Positions 17,629-24,393 of a DNA stretch of 64,000 nt are shown piece by piece. Source of the DNA: Pseudomonas sp. DTU12.3 (GTDB lineage: Bacteria > Pseudomonadota > Gammaproteobacteria > Pseudomonadales > Pseudomonadaceae); NCBI RefSeq assembly GCF_004124275.1, contig NZ_CP027218.1:1243501-1307500 (forward strand). The letters run 5' to 3'. Below the pieces are notes generated by a model. It did no database searches. It saw only the letters and a program-made list of their open reading frames with translations, and was not told the origin of the DNA. The translations under genes were made by a program, and so were the position numbers. Each line of letters starts with the position of its first letter. The stretch's first letter is position 1.

Positions 17629-19230
17629 TTACTTATTTATACCGACGCCGTAGAAGGGCGTCAGACCAAACGGGCTGATCCGGAAGTCAGTGACTTCCTT
17701 GCGCAGCGGCTGGAACACCGTGGAGTTGGCGATCGGGGTGATCGGCACTTGCTGTTTAAGAATCAGCTGGGCCTGTTGATAGAGTTTCACCCGCTGCGTC
17801 TTGTCGGTGGAGACTTTGGCCTGTTGCACCAGCTTGTCGTAGGCCGGGTCGCACCATTTGGCGTAGTTGCTGCCTTTGACCGCCGCGCAGCTGTAGAGCA
17901 CGCCAAGCCAGTTGTCCGGGTCGCCGTTGTCGCCTGTCCAGCCATAGATCATGGCGTCGTGTTCGCCATTTTTGGCGCGCTTGATGTACTCGCCCCATTC
18001 ATAGCTGACGATGTTGGCCTTGATGCCGATTTTCTCCCAATCCTGCTGGATCATCTGCGCCGACATCCGCGCATTCGGGTTCGAAGCGCGCTGCACTGTC
18101 ATCGCCCAGAGGTTGATGGTTGTACCCGGTGCAACCCCTGCTTCTTTAAGTAGCACCCGCGCTTTGACCGGATCGTAAGGCGCATCCTTGATATTCGGGT
18201 CATACGACCATTGCGCCGGCGGCAGGGCGTTCTGCGCCAGTTGGCCGGCACTTTGGTAGACGGCTTTGATGATTGCCGGTTTGTCGATGGCCATGTCCAG
18301 CGCCTGGCGTACCTTGAGCTGGTCGAGTGGCGCGTGGGTGGTGTTGTAGGCGAGGAAGCCAAGGTTGAAACCGGCTTGCTTGAGCACGCGCAGATTCGGG
18401 TCTTTTTCCATTACTTCGATGTCGGCGGGGCGCGGGTAGCCGCTGACCTGGCATTCGCCGGCCTTGAGTTTTTGCAGGCGTACGGCGGCGTCCGGGGTGA
18501 TCGAGAAAATCAGGTTATCGATTTTGACGTCGTCGGGTTTCCAGTAGGCCTTGTTGGCGGCGTAGCGGATCTGCGAGTCCTTTTGGTAGCGCTTGAACAC
18601 GAACGGGCCGGTGCCGACAGGTTTCTGGTTGAGGTCGGCGGCTTTGCCTTCCTTCAACAGTTGCGCTGCGTATTCGGCCGATTGCACCGAGGCGAAGCTC
18701 ATGGCGAGGTTTTGCACGAACGCGGCGTCGACGTTATTGAGGTTGAAGCGCACGGTTTGCTCGTCGAGTTTTTCTACCGATTTGATCGTGGTGTTCAGGC
18801 CCATGTCGGTGAAATACGGGGATTCGGCGGGGTAGGCCTTGCGAAAAGCGTTGTCCGGGTCGAGCAGGCGCTGGAAGGTGAAGAGGACGTCGTCGGCGTT
18901 GAAGTCGCGGCTCGGGGTGAAGTATTCGGTGGTGTGGAATTTCACGTTTTGGCGCAGGTGGAAGGTGTATTGCAGGCCATCCGGGGAGATGTCCCATTTT
19001 GTTGCCAGGCCGGGTTCGATGTCGGTGCCGCCGCGCTGGAATTGGGTGAGGCGGTTGAAGACGGTTTCGGCAGAGGCGTCGAAGTCGGTGCCGCTGGTGT
19101 ATTGGCTGGGGTCGAAGCCGGCGGGGCTGGCTTCGGAGCAGTAGACCAGGGTTGTGGCGGCGTTGGCCAGCGGGGCTATGGCTGTTAGGGCGAGGGAGAT
19201 CAAGAGCGGTTTTAGGGTGGATCTTGGCAT
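17629..19230 (-). CDS. dppA: Dipeptide-binding protein (first DppA paralogue)
   Basis: A 533-residue SBP_bac_5 protein with signal peptide MPRSTLKPLLISLALTAIAP..LANA and mature start ATTLVYCSEASPAGFDPSQY. It is the outermost of the four binding-protein genes, and the whole set reads leftward toward dppBCDF. It differs from its neighbours by Tyr for Phe in VYCSEA and by RASNPNAR in place of RPYNPNAK in the pocket region, hinting at altered peptide choice (inferred). Upstream is a repeat-rich gene-free stretch that must contain its promoter. Confidence 0.93.
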   Translation of the reverse strand: MPRSTLKPLLISLALTAIAPLANAATTLVYCSEASPAGFDPSQYTSGTDFDASAETVFNRLTQFQRGGTDIEPGLATKWDISPDGLQYTFHLRQNVKFHTTEYFTPSRDFNADDVLFTFQRLLDPDNAFRKAYPAESPYFTDMGLNTTIKSVEKLDEQTVRFNLNNVDAAFVQNLAMSFASVQSAEYAAQLLKEGKAADLNQKPVGTGPFVFKRYQKDSQIRYAANKAYWKPDDVKIDNLIFSITPDAAVRLQKLKAGECQVSGYPRPADIEVMEKDPNLRVLKQAGFNLGFLAYNTTHAPLDQLKVRQALDMAIDKPAIIKAVYQSAGQLAQNALPPAQWSYDPNIKDAPYDPVKARVLLKEAGVAPGTTINLWAMTVQRASNPNARMSAQMIQQDWEKIGIKANIVSYEWGEYIKRAKNGEHDAMIYGWTGDNGDPDNWLGVLYSCAAVKGSNYAKWCDPAYDKLVQQAKVSTDKTQRVKLYQQAQLILKQQVPITPIANSTVFQPLRKEVTDFRISPFGLTPFYGVGINK

Positions 19231-19383
19231 GGAGTCCCCGGAGGATTTGGAGGTGGTTGTTGGTTGAGGGTAGCGGGGATTTGGGGGTGTTCGGAAATAT
19301 CGTTTTTCCTGTTGGAGTGTCTATCTCGGTATATGTGGCTGGTTTTGTTGGGGTATATCCGTTGCTGCGGTAACGGCCGCTTA
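19231..19383. other. Upstream region of the dpp locus, no gene
   Basis: About 150 bases before the first dppA gene, unusually G/T-rich on the plus strand, with no ORF of coding character. It should hold the dppA promoter. No operator was recognised. Confidence 0.35.
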
Positions 19384-19660
19384 GGGTTCCGCCCTTACGG
19401 CGGGTCACTTTTTCCAGACGCCGAAAAAGTAACCAAAAAGGCTTGCTCCTGCGTGCGGCCCGCTCGCTAAAGCTCGGGGTTCCTTCGCTCCGGGATCGAT
19501 CCGGGGGGCAGCGCCTACGGTTTGCTTCGCTGCACCTCCTCTCGCTGTGTTTGGCTTCGCCAAACGGTCGCTGCGCTCCCACCCCCGGATCAATCCCTCC
19601 ACTCAGCCTTCCGACGTCGCCCGTGGATCAAGATCAAGAGCAGGCGAGCTGACACTCGGC
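19384..19660. repeat. Mosaic intergenic repeat (GCCCTTACGGCGGGTCAC type)
   Basis: Begins with GCCCTTACGGCGGGTCAC and continues through GCCGAAAAAGTAACC and further GC-rich palindromic blocks (GTTTGGCTTCGCCAAAC). I recall similar long mosaic repeats in many Pseudomonas intergenic regions. It holds open frames on both strands, but these look like repeat-derived noise. Only one copy is in this window, so repeat status rests on prior knowledge. Confidence 0.5.
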
Positions 19661-19715
19661 TTAGTGAGTGGTGAAGAGCGCGGGGGTGTTCGGCTTTTGA
19701 TTTGCGTTGTTGCTG

Positions 19716-19877
19716 CCCCTCATCGGAACGCCGCCCGCCCAGCCCTCTCCCGAGGGAGAGGGGGCCAATTTGTGGGCTTTTCAAAGCCTGAGTTCGACTC
19801 GGTATCGCACGTCGGCGTATCTCTCCCAAACACCTCGGTCAGTTCCCTCTCCCTCCGGGAGAGGGCTAGGGTGAGGG
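19716..19877. repeat. CCCTCTCCC/GGGAGAGGG repeat, copy 1
   Basis: Left end CTCATCGGAACGCCGCCC followed by an inverted CCCTCTCCC/GGGAGAGGG pair, a unique middle, then a second inverted pair ending CTAGGGTGAGGG. The same ends, in the same order, recur at 34520-34715, so this is a dispersed composite element with a variable core. Confidence 0.8.
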
Positions 19878-19939
19878 TTGGCTTTTTGGTTGTTTAAATC
19901 TGTGTCAGATAACCAGAACCTTCCCACAAGGTTTTCAGG

Positions 19940-19968
19940 TTGTCCGTCGGACGTGCGCTCTCTAGGCT
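19940..19968 (+). promoter_or_regulatory. Candidate sigma-70 promoter of the structured leader
   Basis: TTGTCC and TAGGCT are separated by exactly 17 bases, placing a start site near 19975, about 25 bases before the first pairing element of the leader. The -10 is poor, so this is a suggestion. Confidence 0.35.
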
Positions 19969-20000
19969 CTAGTTGTCGCTGAATGTTCAGTGATCGGGTG

Positions 20001-20172
20001 TGAGAACCCGCCGAGCTTGAAACTAGCACCAGTAAGACCATAATTGCGGCCGGCTTATTAGCTGTCGCAATGCCTTATGGCGGCTGTGTGCGGGCAGACT
20101 TCGGTCTGGCCGGTTTTCTGCTCACCGGTTTCTCACTCCGCACATAGCTGCCACCCTTTGCCACGTGAGAAA
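20001..20172 (+). ncRNA. Structured 5' leader RNA upstream of DUF6124-type gene
   Basis: Strong secondary structure on the plus strand. Hairpin 20043-20071 has 12 bp with one bulge. A 17-bp stem with wobble pairs joins 20078-20094 to 20137-20153. Inside it are CAGAC-UUCG-GUCUG at 20095-20108 and a CCGGU/ACCGG hairpin at 20110-20128. The unpaired strand TTCTCAC at 20130-20136 matches GTGAGAA at 20001-20007 and again at 20165-20171, so two exclusive pairings are possible. A 25-codon frame (20070-20147) overlaps the same bases in frame with the next gene. It could be a cis-regulatory RNA, a leader peptide, or both. No known riboswitch class was recognised. Confidence 0.5.
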
Positions 20173-20207
20173 TGGCTGAGGGCGGCTCGAATGACGAGCA
20201 GATTTTT

Positions 20208-20573
20208 ATGAAAGATAAAATTGTCCCCGATCCACCCCTCGAATCCACAACCCCGCTCGAAGACGCCCTCCGCGCCGACGATCAATTCAAAAACCGCGAA
20301 GCGATAAAACGCGCCCTCGACTTCTACCTCAGCCCCGAACCCAGTAAACCGCGTCTGCCCAGCACGATGTTCCTTGTTCATCCGAACATCGACACGGAAA
20401 GTCTGCTCGCGCATGCCTGTGAATCACTCGCCTCGGCCAATGTCATGGCGGGCGATTTCGCTGATCAGCTCAGTCGCCCGCAACGCAGTACGGCGTTGGC
20501 GATTCAGCAGATTGTGATGCTGGCGGAGCTGGCGGTGAATCGGGCGCTGGATCGGGTTGATCCGCGTACCTGA
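20208..20573 (+). CDS. DUF6124-type small protein
   Basis: A 121-residue soluble protein. It has the hallmarks I know from the DUF6124 family of fluorescent pseudomonads: an N-terminal VPDPP motif, RALDFYLSP, then PSTMFLVHPNIDTESLLAHA, CESLASANVMAGDFA and a C-terminal QQIVMLAELAVNRALDRVDP. Function is unknown. The start at 20208 aligns with the family N-terminus but has a poor ribosome site. An in-frame ATG at 20172 would add 12 residues and place the start inside the leader's switching strand. Preceded by the structured leader and followed by a REP and a terminator. Confidence 0.75.
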   Translation: MKDKIVPDPPLESTTPLEDALRADDQFKNREAIKRALDFYLSPEPSKPRLPSTMFLVHPNIDTESLLAHACESLASANVMAGDFADQLSRPQRSTALAIQQIVMLAELAVNRALDRVDPRT

Positions 20574-20600
20574 TTCGTCGGGATACCGCGTCATCGTTCA

Positions 20601-20684
20601 TCGCGGGCAAGCCCGCTCCCACAGGGTTACAGGCAGTTTTCAGAACCACTGCAGAACCTGTGGGAGCTGGCTTGCCAGCGATGG
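20601..20684. repeat. REP doublet (GCGGGCAAGCCCGCTCCCAC family)
   Basis: A second, different Pseudomonas REP family: TCGCGGGCAAGCCCGCTCCC facing GGGAGCTGGCTTGCCAGCGA. It lies just after the DUF6124-type gene. Confidence 0.8.
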
Positions 20685-20716
20685 CGGCAGATCATTCACC
20701 ACAAAAATCAGGCACA

Positions 20717-20752
20717 AAAAAACCGGCGATCATTCACTGATCGCCGGTTTTT
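20717..20752. terminator. Bidirectional intrinsic terminator
   Basis: AACCGGCGATCA pairs with TGATCGCCGGTT around TTCAC, flanked by an A-run on the left and a T-run on the right. It therefore serves both the DUF6124-type gene and the convergent SIMPL-domain gene. Confidence 0.9.
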
Positions 20753-20771
20753 CATTCAGCCAAAATTCAAA

Positions 20772-21488
20772 TCACTGCATCAACACTTCAATCGAGCCAT
20801 CAGCCGTCATGCTCACCTGGCTGGTGCCCGCTTCAACGTCCGGCGTCACTGGTGCCGAATCCATCGCAGCCGCTTTCATCATCATCGGTGCGCGCAGGTA
20901 CGGTTGTGGGTAACCGTTGCTGTTGAGGTTCAGGTTGACGATTTTGTAGCCCTTGCCGCCCAGTGCATCGGTGGCCAGTTGCGCGCGGGCCTTGAAGGCG
21001 CTGACGGCTTCTTTGAGCAGGGCGTCTTCGCTGGTTTTGCGGGTCGGGTCGGCGATGGCGAAGTCCATGCCGCCCATTTTCAGGTCACCCAACAGTTCGC
21101 CGGTGAGTTTGGACAGGGCGGCGAAGTCGGAGCTTTCCAGGCGCAGTTCGGCGCGTTCACGCCAGCCGGTGATCTTCTGGCCTTTGGTGTCGTAGATCGG
21201 GTAGCTGTTGCGGCTGCCCTGGCGCAGGGTGATGTCTTTGACTTGCTTGGCCTGGGCCAGGGCCTTGTTCATGGTGGTGCTGACGTCGGCGGCGAGTTTG
21301 GCCGGGTCGGTGTTTTGTTCTTCGGTGTAGAGGGTGACGATCATCAGGTCGCGGGCGACTTCCGTGCTGACTTCGGCGCGCAGGGAAATCTGGTTGTAGT
21401 GCAGCTCATCGGCGGCCAGGGCCGGAAGGCTGGCGACGCTGCCCACTGTCAGGGCGAGAAGGGCGGCGCTGCGGCGGAATGTGTGCAT
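20772..21488 (-). CDS. SIMPL-domain (DUF541) periplasmic protein
   Basis: A 238-residue exported protein with signal peptide MHTFRRSAALLALTVGSVAS ending LPALA. The mature part begins ADELHYNQISLRAEVSTEVA and has the SIMPL-domain features: an early VSTEV strand, YTEEQNTDPAKLAADVS, a GWRERAELRLES section and KARAQLATDALG. SIMPL proteins are periplasmic or secreted, and their role is poorly known (E. coli YggE is linked to oxidative stress). The start at 21488 follows AAGGAGC. Single-gene unit with a shared terminator. Confidence 0.88.
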   Translation of the reverse strand: MHTFRRSAALLALTVGSVASLPALAADELHYNQISLRAEVSTEVARDLMIVTLYTEEQNTDPAKLAADVSTTMNKALAQAKQVKDITLRQGSRNSYPIYDTKGQKITGWRERAELRLESSDFAALSKLTGELLGDLKMGGMDFAIADPTRKTSEDALLKEAVSAFKARAQLATDALGGKGYKIVNLNLNSNGYPQPYLRAPMMMKAAAMDSAPVTPDVEAGTSQVSMTADGSIEVLMQ

Positions 21489-21630
21489 GAAAGCTCCTTG
21501 ATGAGGGCGCAGGTGATGGTTCGGGGGCCTGCGTGAAACCATCAGACTCTAGCTTTAATGATCCGGTTCGCCCAGTTACAACTTCTATACAGATACCCCG
21601 GCCCACAGAACCTGAGTCGAATGAGCTTTT
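21489..21630. other. Region between SIMPL gene and repeat, no gene
   Basis: Holds the promoter of the leftward SIMPL-domain gene. The remainder of the gap up to 21898 is a dispersed repeat plus the roxS upstream region. I see no gene or RNA in it. Confidence 0.35.
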
Positions 21631-21761
21631 GTGGCGAGGGGATTTATCCCCGTTCGGCTGCGCAGCAGTCGCAAGTCCGGCTGATGCGGTATGTCTGGTT
21701 AAATGAGGTCGCATGATTTGGGGCGGCTACGCCACCCAGCGGGGATAAATCCCCTCGCCAC
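21631..21761. repeat. GTGGCGAGGGGATTTATCCC repeat, copy 1
   Basis: Inverted ends GTGGCGAGGGGATTTATCCC and its complement bracket a variable 90-base core. The same arrangement occurs at 37687-37817, so this is a dispersed REP-like doublet of a third family. Confidence 0.85.
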
Positions 21762-21898
21762 AATTGATCTCGGACAGCTTGCGAGGTAGGCAAGTTTGAG
21801 AGCCGTGCCATGTGGTCGTTTGCCGCACTTTCGCCTCTCAAGGGCGCGGCTTGGTTATACTCCGTGCGATCCGCCTGGAGCGCTCATCAGGAGAGCTC

Positions 21899-23161
21899 AT
21901 GCTCGCCCCCGTACAACTGACTTCCGCCACTCGCCAGAACCTCTGGCGGCTGACTTTCATCCGCACGCTGGTGCTCGCCGCGCAGGCAGGTTCCGTGGGC
22001 CTGGCCTACTGGCTGCAATTGTTGCCGTTGCCGTGGGTGCAACTGGCGATGACCCTCGGCTGTTCGATTCTGCTCTGCGTGTTCACCGCCGTGCGCCTGC
22101 GCACTTCGTGGCCAGTGACCGAGCTTGAATATGCGCTGCAACTGGCCTGCGACCTGGTGATCCACAGTGCGCTGCTGTATTTCTCTGGCGGTTCGACCAA
22201 TCCGTTCGTTTCCTATTATCTGGTGCCGCTGACCATCGCCGCCGTGACGCTGCCGTGGCGCTATTCGGTGATCCTGTCGGGCATCGCGCTGGCGCTGTAC
22301 ACGGTGATGCTGACGCGTTTCTATCCGCTGGAAACCTTGCCAGTCGCCCGCGAGAATCTGCAGATCTACGGCATGTGGCTGAGCTTTGCGCTCGCCGCTG
22401 CGGTGATCACGTTCTTCGCCGCGCGCATGGCTGAAGAGCTGCGCCGTCAGGAAGAGCTGCGCGCGATCCGCCGCGAAGAAGGTCTGCGCGATCAGCAGTT
22501 GCTCGCCGTCGCCACCCAGGCCGCTGGCGCTGCGCATGAGTTGGGCACGCCGCTGGCGACCATGAGCGTGCTGCTCAAAGAGATGCAGCAGGATCATCCC
22601 GATCCGCTGCTGCAGGACGATCTGAAAGTGCTGCAGGATCAGGTCAAGCTGTGCAAGCAAACCTTGCAGCAACTGGTACGCGCCGCCGAAGCCAATCGAC
22701 GTCTGGCGGTCGAGATGCAGGACGTCACCGACTGGCTCGATGAAGCACTCAACCGTTGGCACCTGATGCGCCCCGAGGCCAGTTATCGCTTCCATCGACT
22801 TGGCCAGGGCACGGTGCCGCGCATGGCGCCGCCGCCGGACCTGACCCAGGCGCTGCTGAATCTGCTGAACAACGCCGCCGATGCCTGCCCGGAAAATCTT
22901 CAGGTCACGCTCGACTGGGACGTGGAAAACCTGACCATCAGTATTCGTGACCACGGCGCCGGTGTGCCGCTGGCCATCGCCGAGCAGATCGGCAAACCAT
23001 TTTTTACCACCAAGGGCAAAGGTTTCGGCCTGGGCCTGTTTTTGAGCAAGGCCAGCGTGACACGCGCCGGCGGCTCAGTGAAACTCTATAGTCATGAGGA
23101 AGGCGGCACGCTCACCGAGCTGCGTCTGCCCCACGGCGCCCGAGGAGACCAACATGAGTGA
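21899..23161 (+). CDS. roxS: Redox sensor histidine kinase RoxS (RegB/PrrB type)
   Basis: A 420-residue membrane sensor kinase. About six N-terminal spans contain GGSTNPF at 97-103, the quinone-linked motif of RegB/PrrB sensors. The phosphorylated His is His213 in AAHELGTPLA. A conserved Cys at 252 matches the redox-active Cys position of RegB. The ATPase domain has NLLNNAADA, DHGAGVP and GKGFGLGLFL. It phosphorylates RoxR in response to respiratory redox state and in Pseudomonas affects terminal oxidases. An AGGAG site precedes this ATG. It overlaps roxR by 8 bp. Confidence 0.93.
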   Translation: MLAPVQLTSATRQNLWRLTFIRTLVLAAQAGSVGLAYWLQLLPLPWVQLAMTLGCSILLCVFTAVRLRTSWPVTELEYALQLACDLVIHSALLYFSGGSTNPFVSYYLVPLTIAAVTLPWRYSVILSGIALALYTVMLTRFYPLETLPVARENLQIYGMWLSFALAAAVITFFAARMAEELRRQEELRAIRREEGLRDQQLLAVATQAAGAAHELGTPLATMSVLLKEMQQDHPDPLLQDDLKVLQDQVKLCKQTLQQLVRAAEANRRLAVEMQDVTDWLDEALNRWHLMRPEASYRFHRLGQGTVPRMAPPPDLTQALLNLLNNAADACPENLQVTLDWDVENLTISIRDHGAGVPLAIAEQIGKPFFTTKGKGFGLGLFLSKASVTRAGGSVKLYSHEEGGTLTELRLPHGARGDQHE

Positions 23162-23714
23162 AGAAATCCAAGTCGAAGGCGAAGAACTGCCGCATTTGCT
23201 GCTGGTCGACGATGACGCAACATTCACCCGCGTCATGGCCCGCGCCATGGCCCGTCGTGGCTTTCGCGTCAGCACCGCAGGCTCCGCCGAGGAAGGTCTG
23301 ACCATCGCCCAGGCCGATTTGCCTGATTACGCCGCGCTCGACCTGAAAATGGACGGCGATTCCGGCCTTGTGCTGCTACCCAAACTGCTGGAGCTGGACC
23401 CGGAAATGCGCGTGGTGATCCTCACCGGTTACTCGAGCATTGCCACCGCCGTCGAAGCGATCAAGCGCGGCGCCTGCAACTACCTGTGCAAACCGGCCGA
23501 CGCCGACGACGTGCTGGCCGCGCTGCTGTCCGAGCACGCCGACCTCGACAGTCTGGTGCCGGAAAACCCGATGTCGGTCGATCGCCTGCAGTGGGAACAC
23601 ATCCAGCGCGTGCTCACCGAACACGAAGGCAACATCTCCGCCACTGCCCGCGCCCTGGGCATGCACCGCCGCACCCTGCAGCGCAAACTGCAGAAGCGCC
23701 CGGTTCGTCGCTGA
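23154..23714 (+). CDS. roxR: Response regulator RoxR (RegA/PrrA type)
   Basis: A 186-residue regulator. The receiver domain has the acidic pair DDD at 19-21, phospho-acceptor Asp63 in ALDLKM, Thr91 and Lys113. A proline-containing linker and a C-terminal Fis-type helix-turn-helix (GNISATARALGMHRRTLQRK) follow, as in RegA/PrrA/ActR. It is phosphorylated by RoxS and controls redox-dependent respiratory genes. Start codon and GAGGAG site lie inside the end of roxS, so the pair is translationally coupled. A hairpin follows. Confidence 0.94.
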   Translation: MSEEIQVEGEELPHLLLVDDDATFTRVMARAMARRGFRVSTAGSAEEGLTIAQADLPDYAALDLKMDGDSGLVLLPKLLELDPEMRVVILTGYSSIATAVEAIKRGACNYLCKPADADDVLAALLSEHADLDSLVPENPMSVDRLQWEHIQRVLTEHEGNISATARALGMHRRTLQRKLQKRPVRR

Positions 23715-23764
23715 AGATTGATGGCTCGGGTCAATCACATGAGTGCCATGAGACTTTGAATCAA

Positions 23765-23797
23765 AAGCCGCTACCCGGCTCTAAAGGGCAGCGGCTT
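23765..23797. terminator. Hairpin between roxR and convergent small gene
   Basis: AAGCCGCT and AGCGGCTT form an 8-bp stem extended by CCC/GGG, with an A-run to the left. Placed between two convergent genes, it can stop both. Confidence 0.7.
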
Positions 23798-23801
23798 GGG
23801 T

Positions 23802-24128
23802 TCAAGCTACAACGGTGAAGAGAGTTTTTGGCGAAGTGATAACGTCGCCATTTTGAATCGCGTTGCATTGTGCGAAGAGTTTCAGCCCTAACCAGGTCTC
23901 GATAACGGCTTTTGAAATCGTAAAATAGACTTCACTCTTTTTAGTCGATTGCTCTTCGATTTTTTGTTCGTTGGCTTGTTTGATCCAGAAGCTTCCGATA
24001 TGGACTTTCGGATCATTGGATGAAAGCCTGAAGGTCGCACCCGCTGCATCCAGCTTGCTGATGGACAGTTTCCCGTTTTCGATGGATTCGCTGGCTGGCG
24101 CGTTGAGTGGATTTTTTGCTGCAGTCAT
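23802..24128 (-). CDS. Small protein of unknown function
   Basis: A 108-residue product without a signal peptide (MTAAKNPLNAPASESIENGK). The body looks like a small beta-rich domain (GATFRLSSNDPKVHIGSFWI, KSEVYFTISKAVIETWLG). The start at 24128 has AAAGGA 7 bases upstream; an ATG at 24134 is too close to that site. Base composition is less GC-rich than its neighbours, which hints at recent acquisition. I recognise no family. It may be monocistronic. Confidence 0.6.
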   Translation of the reverse strand: MTAAKNPLNAPASESIENGKLSISKLDAAGATFRLSSNDPKVHIGSFWIKQANEQKIEEQSTKKSEVYFTISKAVIETWLGLKLFAQCNAIQNGDVITSPKTLFTVVA

Positions 24129-24393
24129 GATCAATTCCTTTCGATGCCAGGGTTGGGTAGGGTTCTCCTGACGCTCACGGAAGTTGAGTGCAGGAGGCCA
24201 CGGCAGTTGATCATCGAGAGCAGCAGGTCTCTACTGTCAACTCTGACAGTCACGACGAACGGTGTTACCCATATGCCTGATAGGTTTCTGAAGCTGAACA
24301 TTTCCTGAATGGGCCGGACTAGCCCTCGCGATAAAACGCACCGATCAACTATGATCGGTGCGTGTCTGTTCTTTTCTATATCGAGCCTTATCC

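Noticed and set aside
19384..19660. Short overlapping frames in the repeat mosaic that could be small proteins
   Set aside because: They are created by repeat palindromes, lack ribosome sites and are equally open on both strands.
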